In this document: one piece after another, positions 20,355 to 30,203 of the stretch
How the letters are laid out: every line of letters begins with the position of its first letter
How positions within the stretch are numbered: position 1 is the first letter of the stretch
DNA from: Cytidiella melzeri
Taxonomy: Eukaryota > Basidiomycota > Agaricomycetes > Polyporales > Irpicaceae
Assembly (NCBI GenBank): GCA_022592445.1
Contig: JABYQR010000314.1
Location: forward strand, 1 to 52,026
Length of the DNA stretch: 52,026 nucleotides
Direction of reading: 5' to 3'
Made by a program: the position numbers and the translations under genes
The notes under the pieces: model-generated
What the model was told of the DNA's origin: nothing
What the model saw: the letters and a program-made list of their open reading frames with translations, nothing else
Databases searched by the model: none

Positions 20355-22154
20355 ATGTCTTCCGCTTCTCGTGCTGGTACCCCAGGTCCTGCACCTTCTG
20401 CTGCACCTTCCGACAACGTCCCTACTATCTCAGCTGTTGCCGACCATCCCACTGCCCGCAACACGGCATCACGACGAGTCTCAGCACCCCCTTCTGATCG
20501 CCGTCGCACTCCATTCGACACTTTCCGCGACGACTTCGCTCGCCGTCACACCACTAAGCCATCGTCAGATGACAGCGACGATCCTATGGACGACAACGAG
20601 GCGCACAAAAGGCGAAGGGGCAAACTGCCCAGAGCCCGTCGTGCACCGTCCCCCTCGCCATCTGGCCCCACTGACTCTGCGCGGGCAGTGTCGTCCCTCC
20701 TTTCCGTGCCTCCAAAGCACGACGTGGAGTATACTATGTCGCTTAGCGACGTCCACAAAGCCTTCGCAGACGTTGGCAAACTCACAGGTCCCGATACCTG
20801 GCCGATGTGGAAATTCCGCGTCAATACTGCAATGTCGACTATCGTCGATTTCTACAGCTACAGGGGTGGTCTGACCATTCCTCAAGAGGTCCAACGGGCC
20901 GTCTTCAACGTCCTTGCGGGACACATCGCGGACTCCGTGATGGCGAACTATCTCAACGAGACCGCGCCTCACAGACTCATGGAGAAACTCTCCGAACGTT
21001 TCGAGCCGACTTCTACTATGTCGGACGCGAATGAAATCTTCCAACTATTCTCCCTCTGCCGTCCTGTCCACAAAATGGACAAACTCCTTGATGATGCGCA
21101 CAACCTCTACTCGAAGATTTTGTCTAAGGGTATCGAATTCCCTCAGCACATTTTCTACTCCGCTCTCGTCGGCATCATCCCTCCCGTCTATGTGCATACT
21201 CGCGCTAGCTACGAGGCTGGCGTGCGTTCTCGTACTCCTGCAGGCGGGAAGTACGACTATAACCCTATCTCTCTGAGCGTCGAGCTCTGCCGCGACTTCC
21301 ATAGCTGGCGACTCGCTCATCCACTTGACCGCTCTCGGTCCAAGGGTTTGTCAACCCTCGTCCCTTGCGATAGGCCCGCTGGTGGTTCATCCGCCGCATC
21401 GCCAGCAGTCGACAAACGTGTCGAACGTCCGGCAAAAGCCACTTCCTCCGCTCGTGCGGCCGCCGCTCCTTACTCTAAGGAGAAGTCCGTCTGTGACACT
21501 TCAAAGATGAAGTGTTACAACTGCAACAAGACAGGCCACACGACGCCTACCTGCCCTTTGCCCTGGACAGAGAAGTCCAAGGAGGCGATGAAGAGGAAGG
21601 GTATTACCCGAAAGTCCATTGCTGCTGGTGCCAAGGGCAAAGCTGCCACTGCTGTTGTCACTACTCCCGCTGTTGCTGGTCCGTTGACAACTACTCCTCG
21701 TCGCAACCAGAGCGCGTGGGTGTCAGCTCTCTCTGAGTCCGACGTTACTATGCACGTAAGTACTTCGCTTACTACTACTACTTTTTCTACTCTACTTCCA
21801 CTGTATGCGACTTCATCAACAGACGAGTCAATATATATTCTTGATACTGGCGCAACTATTCACTGTACGCCGTATCGAGACTTACTTTTCAATGTCCACT
21901 CCGTACCAACTATCGTACTGACTGTTGCCAACTCAGAACAACTAGTTTTGAAACTCGCTGGTGACATGGTACTCGAGGTGGAACAGGAAAGTGGTAAGCT
22001 TACTGAACTCTTGCTAAAGAATGTCTACTTCAACTCAACACTACCTTTTACTTTAATCAGTGTTGGAAAACTGGACTCTGATTATCGTTTTACTTTTTAT
22101 AACAATCTTTGTACTATATACGACTCAAACTCGACTTGTGTGGCTGTTAGTTAG
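20355..22154 (+). CDS. gag: Copia-III Gag and protease
   Basis: 599 residues from ATG 20355. The N-terminus is Ser/Pro-rich, followed by a UBN2/gag-type helical region (GPDTWPMWKFRVNTAM...). The zinc knuckle CYNCNKTGHTTPTC has canonical CX2CX4HX4C spacing. The protease active site is YILDTGATIHCTP near residue 497. It ends at a TAG, with the next frame (from 22060) overlapping by about 95 bases in the +1 frame. This could be a programmed +1 shift, as in Ty1, or a one-base change. Confidence 0.9.
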   Translation: MSSASRAGTPGPAPSAAPSDNVPTISAVADHPTARNTASRRVSAPPSDRRRTPFDTFRDDFARRHTTKPSSDDSDDPMDDNEAHKRRRGKLPRARRAPSPSPSGPTDSARAVSSLLSVPPKHDVEYTMSLSDVHKAFADVGKLTGPDTWPMWKFRVNTAMSTIVDFYSYRGGLTIPQEVQRAVFNVLAGHIADSVMANYLNETAPHRLMEKLSERFEPTSTMSDANEIFQLFSLCRPVHKMDKLLDDAHNLYSKILSKGIEFPQHIFYSALVGIIPPVYVHTRASYEAGVRSRTPAGGKYDYNPISLSVELCRDFHSWRLAHPLDRSRSKGLSTLVPCDRPAGGSSAASPAVDKRVERPAKATSSARAAAAPYSKEKSVCDTSKMKCYNCNKTGHTTPTCPLPWTEKSKEAMKRKGITRKSIAAGAKGKAATAVVTTPAVAGPLTTTPRRNQSAWVSALSESDVTMHVSTSLTTTTFSTLLPLYATSSTDESIYILDTGATIHCTPYRDLLFNVHSVPTIVLTVANSEQLVLKLAGDMVLEVEQESGKLTELLLKNVYFNSTLPFTLISVGKLDSDYRFTFYNNLCTIYDSNSTCVAVS

Positions 22155-23437
22155 AAAATCAAACGGTTTATACACACTATCATCAACTCGAGTGACTTCT
22201 TTAGCAAGCGTGCATAGAACTGGCATTACTCTACTTGAACTACATAAAAAACTCGGTCATCTCAGTTACTTCATGATCAAGAAACTACTTCAAACTTCGT
22301 CAATCATTACTGATCATATAACTGACCATACTGAAACTCCGTGCGAGGATTGTTTACTTAACAATATCCATCGTAATACCGTACCTAAACTTCGTTCTTC
22401 ATCGTTAGCTGAAGCTTTCGGAGATCACTTTCATATTGACATCTTTGGGCCTCTACCCACAGTGTCGATTACTGGTAAACAGAAATACTGGTTGACTATC
22501 GTCGACGATGCTACTAGATGGTTAGTACTTGCACCACTAGTTACTAAAGATGACGCCTATACTCAATGGGTCATTTTCTCTACTGAACTTTTGACGCAAT
22601 ATGGTATTCGTGTCAAGATACTTCAAGCCGATAACGACGGTGTCTTTACCAGTAAAGCTATGACTGCTTACTTGAAAACTCAAGGAACTATACTACGTCT
22701 TACTGTACATGATACTCCTCAGCAAAACGGTGTTGCTGAGCGTGTACATCAAACTATTATGAACTTGATTCGAGTAAACCTGCATACTGCATCTTTACCA
22801 AATGACTATGGTGGTACGCTGCGTTATACGCGATGTATGTGTACAATCGTTCTCCTCGTACTATACTTAACTACAAAACTCCTTACTTTAAGCGATATGC
22901 ACAGATGCTAACCTTGATGGACTTCAAGTCTTCGGTCAGCCGTGCAGCGTATACGACGAATATCGCACAAATAAACTAGCATCTAAGGGTAAAAGGGGAG
23001 TCTGGATAGGCTTCGCTGAACACTCTAAAGGTCACTATGTTTACTTCGGACAACGTGTCGGAGTTGAACGTAACTTGCAATTCGTTGACTCTACAATACG
23101 AATTGAAGGGGAGAAAGAACCAAATGTCGAAAAACTTACTACTGAAAAACAACTTGAACTTGAGGACAACCCTCACATAGAACCAATGGAAATCAACAGC
23201 CTGACCCTACTGGTCCAAGGCGTTCCAACAGAACTCCTCAACTATCGCGTAAAGCTCGTGGTCTAAACTACGACGAAGTAGACACTAACATTGCTTTCTA
23301 CTTAACTGAGTTTAACGCTTACTATGCTGAGGACGTCGGTGACCCTGTCACTTTCAAAGATGTACTTAATCACCCTCTCAAAGACGTTGGTTTAAGTCTA
23401 TGAAACTTGAGGTTGATACACTAGAACAACTCGGCAC
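22060..23437 (+). pseudogene. Copia-III integrase and linker, frameshifted
   Basis: The zinc domain has LHKKLGHLSYFMIKKLL and CEDCLLNNIHR. The core has HIDIFGPLP (Asp), QADNDGVF (Asp) and QQNGVAERVHQ (Glu), all in frame to about 22808. Single-base losses then shift the frame near 22808, 22898, 23185, 23387 and 23440, with recognisable integrase C-terminal and linker sequence (VWIGFAEHSKGHYVYF) between them. Several losses are in two- or three-base runs. Confidence 0.85.
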
Positions 23438-24919
23438 TTGGGCATACTGTATCCCGCGCCAAATGCCAACATTACTGGTTCTCGCTTTGTCTACAAGACT
23501 AAGTACGAACATGGCAAAGTTACTAAACTCAAGTCAAGACTTGTTGCGCAAGGATACTCTCAGCGCGATGGTATTGATTACTATGCAAACGACTTGTTCG
23601 CTCCAGTCGCGCGCATGAGTTCTATGCGACTCATACTTACACTTGCGGCTTCACTACACTTCGAGATTAACCAACTTGATGTTAAGTCTGCTTACTTATA
23701 CGTTAAAATTAACGATGATGAAGATCTTTATCTTCGTCCGCCTCCAGGCGACTTACTGCCCAACTTGCCTAAGGGCTGGGTACTTAAACTACGCAAAACT
23801 ATTTATGGCCTTAAACAAGCCGGACGTCGCTGGTACAAGGTACTATGCGATATACTTTTCCAACTTGGACTCAAGCGTTCAGACTACGATAACGCTGTCT
23901 TCTACCTTTACAGGGGAGACAAACTAATACCTATACTCACTGTTCATGTCGACGATATTACTCTCTGTACTATTACTTCTGTTGTCGCTGAACAATTCGA
24001 GATAGCACTTAGACAACATGTCGAAGTAACAAACGGTGGTACTATCCACTGGATGCTTGGCATGGAGATTGATTATGACAAAGCCTCTGGTGTTATCAAG
24101 CTTCGTCAACGCGATTATATTCAAACTATACTTAAACGAAACAACTTTGACCATGATCATACACGCCGTACGCCTATGATACACAAGCACAACTTAGCCC
24201 CCCGTGACTCAAAAGAACCTCGTCAGGACGCTGACGCTATTAAACAATACATGTCTTTAGTCGGTGGTTTACGATACGTCGCTGACTGTACTCGACCAGA
24301 CGTTGCATACTGCACTGGTCAACTTGCACGATACTTAGCTGACCCTTCTAAGGAACACTTTGCTGCAGCTAAACAGTGTTACCTATACTTGAAGGGAACG
24401 TGCAATTACTGGCTTGTCCTAGGAAACCAAGCAACTACTACTAATACTTCACTTGTCGGATACGCTGATTCTGACGGTATGACTACATACGGCAATAAAC
24501 CAATAATGGGCTATACCTTTACATACAATGACTCGCTTATCTCTTGGTCAAGTAAGCGCGGTTCACTCGTAACACTATCGGTCACCGAAGCCGAACTATA
24601 TGCCTTAGCGCATGCATCAACTGAGGCTATATATCTAAAAGCCCTCATTGACGAACTACTTAACTTTACTATGGATCCTGTCAAAATGTATACTGACAGT
24701 GCATCAACTATTGCTATTGTTAGCTCACCTGACGAGCAACATTTGCAACAAACTAAACACTTCGAGATTCGTAAGAATTTCATCAGCGATTGTGTACTCA
24801 AGAAGTATATAACTATTCATCATATATCTTCTAACGATCAACGTGCTGATACACTTACTAAAGCACTACCTCTCGAAAAACTCAAGCACTTCAATGAACT
24901 ACTTCATATTCGTGCTTGA
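23438..24919 (+). CDS. pol: Copia-III reverse transcriptase and RNase H
   Basis: 493 residues, intact to the stop. RT: RFVYKTKYEHGK, SRLVAQGYSQRDG, QLDVKSAYLYV (catalytic Asp), IYGLKQAGRRWYK and LTVHVDDITL (HVDD). RNase H: YADSDGMTTYG, VTEAELYALAHAS, YTDSAST and KHFEIRKNFI. The polypurine tract GAAGGGGAG at 24918-24926 adjoins the 3' LTR. Upstream damage leaves it without an intact integrase frame. Confidence 0.9.
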   Translation: MGILYPAPNANITGSRFVYKTKYEHGKVTKLKSRLVAQGYSQRDGIDYYANDLFAPVARMSSMRLILTLAASLHFEINQLDVKSAYLYVKINDDEDLYLRPPPGDLLPNLPKGWVLKLRKTIYGLKQAGRRWYKVLCDILFQLGLKRSDYDNAVFYLYRGDKLIPILTVHVDDITLCTITSVVAEQFEIALRQHVEVTNGGTIHWMLGMEIDYDKASGVIKLRQRDYIQTILKRNNFDHDHTRRTPMIHKHNLAPRDSKEPRQDADAIKQYMSLVGGLRYVADCTRPDVAYCTGQLARYLADPSKEHFAAAKQCYLYLKGTCNYWLVLGNQATTTNTSLVGYADSDGMTTYGNKPIMGYTFTYNDSLISWSSKRGSLVTLSVTEAELYALAHASTEAIYLKALIDELLNFTMDPVKMYTDSASTIAIVSSPDEQHLQQTKHFEIRKNFISDCVLKKYITIHHISSNDQRADTLTKALPLEKLKHFNELLHIRA

Positions 24920-24926
24920 AGGGGAG

Positions 24927-25096
24927 TGTTCAACTATATTAATTAGACGCTCAACGTACGAGCGCCGTAGTTACCGTATATATAACTTACTCTGATAAAT
25001 GCAACGATACGCACTTTTGATCCCCAACTCCCACTGTGTGATCTCTCTCAGTCTTGCTCTCTCAACACTTTCCTCTACTTGCATAGCCTTCTAACA
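24927..25096 (+). repeat. Copia-III 3' LTR
   Basis: 170 bp, with four substitutions against the 5' LTR (about 2.4 percent by direct count) and no length change. Confidence 0.95.
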
Positions 25097-25167
25097 ATAT
25101 TTGGATCCTGAAGGAGAATACCACGTCGTCCAGCGGAACATGGTGCTTAGCTGGTCTCAGTGCCTTC
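25097..25167. other. Last unit A fragment, up to the A/B junction
   Basis: After the ATATT duplication the sequence matches unit B 47960-47997 (CCTGAAGGAGAATACCACG...), then has 21 extra bases and the TGCCTTC that opens the next unit. Ty3-II is inserted exactly here, with CCTTC at 25163-25167 and again at 40476-40480. Confidence 0.85.
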
Positions 25168-25881
25168 TGTCACAGATTTTCAATGTTTCTAAAAGACTTG
25201 CCTTACCAGGCAACGGTATTATTGGGAATATTTAAGTGCTTGTCAAGCGCTTATCCAGCGCTTATCCGGCGTCTATTTAGGCGCTTATCTGGCGCTTATC
25301 AGGTGCTTATTCCGGCGCTTATTCTCAGTGCCTATCAATTGATGCGCTGATGCGCCTCCTGTCTCTGATGCGCTGATGCGCTCCTTTCCTTATCTGTGTA
25401 TCACATGATAGAACTCTCTGGAACATTGTGGAACATGCTGGAACTATGATGTCATAGTATAGAACATTCCATTAGATGATGTCATAGTTCTTAGAACCTT
25501 CTGGAAAAGTCTAGCCTTGTCTTAGAACAAGCTAGAACAAGTCTAGCCTTGGAGCTGGGTCATGGGGTCAGGTCATGGGGACAATTGCTATTGGTTGATT
25601 ATTGAAGTGGCACCACTAGGGCATAGGGCATGCTTAGTAAGGTAGATTACTTCACTTACTCATGTAGGTATTAGGGGTCTTAGGGTAGTACCTGGGGTCC
25701 TCCCCTTCATGTATATATAGAGGCACTCCTGAGGGCATATCCCCTCAGTCTTATCCACTCTGTTGATAAAGGACCACCTTGTACTCTCCAGTACTTCGCT
25801 CACCACACCTCTTACTCTCTATATCTCTATCTCCCCCTCAAGTTAACCACTTATCTGGTGAGTGTAACCTTAACTGTTACA
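25168..25881 (+). repeat. Ty3-II 5' LTR (LTR1)
   Basis: 714 bp, TGTCACAG...TGTTACA. The U3 part has an imperfect 11-12-bp array (GGCGCTTATC-like, about 25238-25325), a doubled GATGCGCTGATGCGC motif and repeated GGAACAT. TATA box GTATATATAG is at 25711-25720. The inferred RNA start is at about 25746. Confidence 0.95.
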
Positions 25882-25883
25882 TT

Positions 25884-25895
25884 TGGATAAGACTG
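25884..25895 (+). other. Ty3-II primer-binding site, self-priming type
   Basis: TGGATAAGACTG, two bases after the LTR, is the exact complement of CAGTCTTATCCA at 25746-25757, about 26 bases downstream of the TATA box. The layout matches Ty3-I, including the two-base gap. Confidence 0.8.
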
Positions 25896-26460
25896 CCCCT
25901 ACTCCCTCACGTCTTTGGACGTGCTGGAGGTTTCTTTTCCCTTTCTTCTAGGTCTTGTGCCTGTGCGTGGGCCCCTCTACAAATCCTCTAGAAATAGAGG
26001 TAGCCGGACCATAGGCTTTAAGTGGTAGTCATGTCTAGGCTTTGCCTTGATGTGCACAACTTGAATCACCCTCTCGCCCGACGCTCCTAGAGCTGATCAG
26101 AGCAGGGGTTGGCATTATGCCAACATGATGAAAGTGTGCCTCCCCACAGGCGATAGTGGAGTCTGGTGTCAGACAGCTCGTTATAAGAGCTAGACAACAG
26201 GACTTGAAGCCCATGAGTGCCTAGGCACGAAGACGGGTAACTTGTTCTGGCCGGACTTAGGGTCAGTGCAATACTGATCCGCCAACCATTTGCCGCATGG
26301 GTGGAACCATGACGGAGATCCTATACACCACCGGACCTGGAGAGAGAGTCCAGGCCGACGCCGGCACTACCCCACGCACACACAGGACCTCTCCTTTATG
26401 GAGATTTGTTTCGCACACCACTGAGCTGTCAAGCTCATCACACACTGTCACACAGTCACC
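25896..26460 (+). other. Hairpin-rich leader of Ty3-II
   Basis: No long frame. At least seven short inverted repeats follow one another: 25985-26000 (6-bp stem, GAAA loop), 26108-26124 (7-bp stem), 26161-26174, 26175-26191, 26217-26228, 26261-26280 and 26336-26354. Several upstream ATGs are present, unlike Ty3-I. Packaging, dimerisation, shunting or internal initiation are possible roles; none is shown. Confidence 0.55.
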
Positions 26461-27240
26461 ATGCCAATTTCCCGCTTCATCGCTGCTAGGTCTGGCCGCA
26501 AGGCCCCCTACTCCATCCCAGTCCGCAATGAAGTCACCGGACTTCAGGAACGCCTCACGGTCTCCAAGGAGACACTCGACAAGTTCAAGGATGCTGGCAA
26601 GCCTCGCCGGCTCAAGTACCCTGATAACAAGCCCCTCATCAAGAGGATTGACCTCGAGGAGCAGGCTCGCACAACCATTGAACATGAGGAGGACCAAGAC
26701 CGCATGAGAAAGGTCTCCCATCTCATGTCTCAACTCAGCCTTCTCGACCGTATCGAGAAGCAGGAGAAGGAAAAGGCTGAAAAGCTTACCCTTCTCCAGC
26801 GTATCGAGGAGCGCAACCAACGCGCTTACATTCCCACTCCCTCTCCTCTTCCCGCTTCTCTCCACTTCCGTAAAACGAAGTTAATACTTCGTCAAGAGGA
26901 GTTTGAACCGATGATCACAGCAGCCTGTCAAAGGCTTGAACCCGTGCTCAAGAAGCTGGACGCCTCTTTCTCGAGTGGTGGGCAATCATCTAATCACCAG
27001 CTCAACACTCGCAGGGAGAAAGCTCAGCTGCTGATCGGCCGTGTATTCATGGTTGAACAGTGGTTCAAGGAGAATCACACGGACAAGATGACGAATAGGG
27101 AATGGAGGATGTTGAAAAAGGACTTGAAGAGTTTAGGAAGGATTAGTTTTGTGGATATACATCGGAGATGGGGTTACATCTTAGAGCTACTAGAAGGACT
27201 GTTTGATATGAACGCCTTTGTATATGCGGAAATGGAATAA
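26461..27240 (+). CDS. Ty3-II ORF0, protein of unknown function upstream of gag
   Basis: 259 residues from an ATG in good context (CACCATGC). It is basic, highly helical and without a domain I recognise. A charged coiled-coil-like middle (LLDRIEKQEKEKAEKLTLLQ) is followed by a C-terminal helical part (MLKKDLKSLGRISFVDIHRR). Its C-terminal third resembles Ty3-I ORF0 (LNWGLQSVGQINFTQLRKRL), including the pattern L-x-S-hydrophobic-G-x-I-x-F. It ends 170 bases before the gag ATG, in a different frame. Its place and length are those of an additional structural or regulatory protein. Confidence 0.75.
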   Translation: MPISRFIAARSGRKAPYSIPVRNEVTGLQERLTVSKETLDKFKDAGKPRRLKYPDNKPLIKRIDLEEQARTTIEHEEDQDRMRKVSHLMSQLSLLDRIEKQEKEKAEKLTLLQRIEERNQRAYIPTPSPLPASLHFRKTKLILRQEEFEPMITAACQRLEPVLKKLDASFSSGGQSSNHQLNTRREKAQLLIGRVFMVEQWFKENHTDKMTNREWRMLKKDLKSLGRISFVDIHRRWGYILELLEGLFDMNAFVYAEME

Positions 27241-27410
27241 AATGCATGGGCTGACAAGCCTCATTTTACTCGGTGACAACTTCCTGAAAAGGATTTAATG
27301 TGTGAAAACAACTCTGACAAGAGTTCAATGTGTGAAAAGTGGTGTTTCTCTTCTTCTTATACTAGAAATAGTATTTCGCTTATCCTTTGCTAACTAAGAA
27401 ATTAGAAGCA

Positions 27411-28874
27411 ATGGCCACTCAATCCAACGCCAGATCCAACGCTGCTCCCGCTGCCGCCAACCTCACCCATTCTGTTCCTTTTGGGAAAATCACTCCCATT
27501 GTGTATAACCCTTCGGTTGAGAATTTTGAGCAGCACATTTTCCATAACCTCACTACAGCCCAAAGGGCCTTCACCCGCACAATTGAGGGTGAAGCGACTA
27601 CGACCATTGTTCACAATATGATGAATCAGATGGTTCTCATATGGAACACTCAGCTGTCGTTGTTGGAGGATAACCTCCAGGAATACGTTGACAAGGTCGC
27701 TCAAGACCTTTATTCACAATGCGCTGCAGATACACAAGTCCAGCGGATGGACACTGACCTCGACATGGTCAAGACGACGATCACTAATGTGGTCAACCAG
27801 ATCAATCAGCTTCCCCTGTCTCAAGGACAAGGAGGATCCTCGCGCCAGCCTAAGATTGGTGAACCACCGGAGTTCAACGGCACTGACGGCAAGGTCAAGT
27901 TCAACGAGTGGTTGAACAAGATCTCTCTGTGGCTTGTCCACAAGAACGTTGCTACTGACAGGCAACGTATTGCCGTCGCGATGAACCGGCTCTCAGGCGC
28001 GGCGGCTCAATACATGGAGCCGTGGATCAAGAAGCTGACGAAGGGTCAGACAATAGGAACGTGGGAAGAGTTCGAAAACGAGCTCAAAGTACAATACGGT
28101 CAATGGGATGACAAGGAGGGCGCTCGAAAGGAGCTTAACGCCTTGTTTAACAACACGGATCTAGCGCACAAGAACTTCGTCAAGTACGCGGAACGCTTCC
28201 GTACGCTTGGCAGGCTTTCTGGATACGAGGACGACTTGCTCATTCACAAGCTCAAGCACGTCATCGAGAAGGACATGAGGCTCGTCATGATTGGGAAAGA
28301 TGAAAATCAAATCCCTACCACATGGCCTCAATTCCTCAACCTCTTGCTTGACATCCACAAGAAGGTCTATCCGGAGAAAGCACAGGGCCAGATCTTTGCG
28401 AAGGAGAAGGATACGTCCACTCCTATGGAGGTGGACGCGGCGGACAAAAAGAAGAAGAAGAACGAGAAGCGGAACAAGGGCAAGGGCAAAGAGGTGAACT
28501 CGACTGAAAAGTCGGAGAAGTTCTGCCACATTCATAAGTCCAAAGGACATAACACGGACGAGTGCAACCTCAATGGCCTGAAGAAGAAGCCCGATGAGAA
28601 GAAGAAGGAAGTAAAGAAGGATGGAAAGTCTTCGGCGCTGAAGAAGATTCGGGCAGCAGATGCCGAGGACTCTGGATCGGACAGCGAGGCCGAGGCCCCT
28701 AAGGCTTCGTCGTCAAAAACAAAAAATGTTAATACCGCGCGCCTAGAGTTGGCGGCTCATATTGAGGAGGTTCCAACAGAAGATGATGAACCTTCGACTC
28801 CTCACCCGTCCCCTGACAAGGGTAAAGGGAAAAAGCCGACCAAGGGCAAGGATTTTTTCCGAAGCGTCATGTGA
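27411..28874 (+). CDS. gag: Ty3-II Gag
   Basis: I place the start at ATG 27411 (MATQSNARSN), although the frame is open from 27387. The capsid-like region has GEPPEFNGTDGKVKFNEWL and AAAQYMEPWIKKLTKG, the standard Ty3 gag fold region. A CHHC-like motif, CHIHKSKGHNTDEC, follows a Lys-rich stretch. The C-terminus is basic and Ser/Glu-rich. The gag stop TGA (28872-28874) overlaps the pol frame. Confidence 0.9.
   Translation: MATQSNARSNAAPAAANLTHSVPFGKITPIVYNPSVENFEQHIFHNLTTAQRAFTRTIEGEATTTIVHNMMNQMVLIWNTQLSLLEDNLQEYVDKVAQDLYSQCAADTQVQRMDTDLDMVKTTITNVVNQINQLPLSQGQGGSSRQPKIGEPPEFNGTDGKVKFNEWLNKISLWLVHKNVATDRQRIAVAMNRLSGAAAQYMEPWIKKLTKGQTIGTWEEFENELKVQYGQWDDKEGARKELNALFNNTDLAHKNFVKYAERFRTLGRLSGYEDDLLIHKLKHVIEKDMRLVMIGKDENQIPTTWPQFLNLLLDIHKKVYPEKAQGQIFAKEKDTSTPMEVDAADKKKKKNEKRNKGKGKEVNSTEKSEKFCHIHKSKGHNTDECNLNGLKKKPDEKKKEVKKDGKSSALKKIRAADAEDSGSDSEAEAPKASSSKTKNVNTARLELAAHIEEVPTEDDEPSTPHPSPDKGKGKKPTKGKDFFRSVM
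28853..28859 (+). promoter_or_regulatory. -1 frameshift heptamer T TTT TTC in Ty3-II
   Basis: Gag reads GAT TTT TTC, then stops 12 bases later. The heptamer T-TTT-TTC fits -1 slippage, and the -1 frame is open from here into protease without an intervening stop. The first pol ATG lies well inside, so a frameshift is the simplest route to Gag-Pol. Confidence 0.6.
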
Positions 28875-30202
28875 CTCCCTGCGAACATGAACGCTTAGGC
28901 CCGAATACCCTCGATCTTTGTACCGTAGATACTGTCAAAAATGTAGCGCGTTCAAAAAATTCATTTTTTCTACCGGTTACAATTTGGGTATATGGAAAGA
29001 AAGTGCAGGTCGAAGCTCTGGTAGATTCAGGAGCCACAACCACGTTCATCAGTAAGTCAGTGGTTGAAAGTAACAATCTGGTAACAAATCAACTGGCATC
29101 ACCGTTTCACGTCATCAACGTCGACGGTACTCCCAATAAAGATGGTCAAATCACTCACTCAGTACGTGCATACCTAGAAATAGGTTCGCACCGAGCAAGA
29201 CAACACATGCTTGTTACTGATCTCGGTAGTAAACAAATGATTATCAGGATGACCTTCTTACGCCGCCACAATCCGGAGATAGATTGGGCAAATGGCGAGT
29301 GGAGATTTACCAGATGTCCTGAACTCTGTGCCCCAAGAGCTCGTAAAAACATCACTGTAACTCAAGAAGAGATCGATGAACTTAAGTTACCTAAGGGATG
29401 TTCGGTGTCAGACAACCTGGACGGAATAGGAAGTGTCGACCCGGACAACCCTCACATTCACTGGATTGACTTAGACGATCCAGAAGACCAAGAAATAGCA
29501 GAAATAATTGCTGAACTTTCTGGAAAGGAAGATGAGGGCTTTGAAGACGGCTTTGACAAACAAGAATCCGTCAATTGGAAGCCATTAGTACCAAAATATC
29601 TATGGGAATTTGGTGACGTCTTTTCAAAGAAAAAATCAGAACGCATGCCGTTACGCAAACCGTACGATCACGCGATCGAATTTGAGGAAGGTGCCTCCCT
29701 TCCCAAAGCGGCTAAACTATACCCGCTGTCTCCAATGGAAAAGAATTCTCTAGATCAATGGATCGAGGAGGAACTCCGAAAAGGTTACATCCGCAAATCG
29801 AAAAGTCCGATTGCAGCACCTGTGTTCTTCGTCAAGAAGAAAGATGGCTCGTTGCGCCTGGTGCAAGATTACCGAAAACTGAACGACATCACGGTGAAAA
29901 ACCGGTACCCCATACCTCGCATCAACGATTTAATCAATTCGTTAAGCAAGGCTAAGGTCTTCTCAAAGATTGATCTTAGATGGGGATACAATAACGTTCG
30001 CATCCGAAAGGGTGACGAATGGAAGACGGCGTTCATCACACACCGTGGCCTTTTCGAAGCCAAGGTGATGTACTTTGGTTTCAGCAACGCACCTGCGACG
30101 TTCCAAGCCATGATGAATGAAATTCTGAGTGATTTGATCTTAGAAGGACATGTCATGGTGTATCTCGACGACATCCTCATCTTCACTGAAGACAAGAAGG
30201 AA
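28871..30202 (+). CDS. pol: Ty3-II pol, protease and most of reverse transcriptase
   Basis: Protease EALVDSGATTTFIS (Asp near residue 52). Reverse transcriptase: YIRKSKSPIAAPVFFVKKKDG, KIDLRWGYNNVRIRKG, FSNAPATFQAMMN and VYLDDILIFTE (near residue 435). After DKKE, one base is missing at 30203 in an A run, which takes the frame into unrelated sequence and a stop at 30304. RT therefore resumes in another frame just downstream. Confidence 0.9.
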
Positions 30203-30203
30203 A

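Larger units (their letters stand above)
19943..25096 (+). mobile_element. Ty1/copia element copia-III, complete but frameshifted
   Basis: A different copia lineage from copia-I and II, on the plus strand, 5,154 bp. LTRs of 170 bp are at 19943-20112 and 24927-25096, with four substitutions between them. Target-site duplication ATATT is at 19938-19942 and 25097-25101; the empty site in unit B is at about 47954-47960. Gag-protease is intact. Integrase to RT carries at least five single-base shifts. Codons in the pol part are markedly richer in A and T than in copia-I. Confidence 0.95.

Noticed and set aside
20546..21044. Minus-strand frames inside copia-III gag
   Set aside because: Shadow frames opposite a well-supported gag.
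25985..26280. Hammerhead or other self-cleaving ribozyme in the Ty3-II leader
   Set aside because: Hairpins are clear, but I could not find the hammerhead core (CUGANGA with GAAA and the cleavage site) in a workable arrangement.
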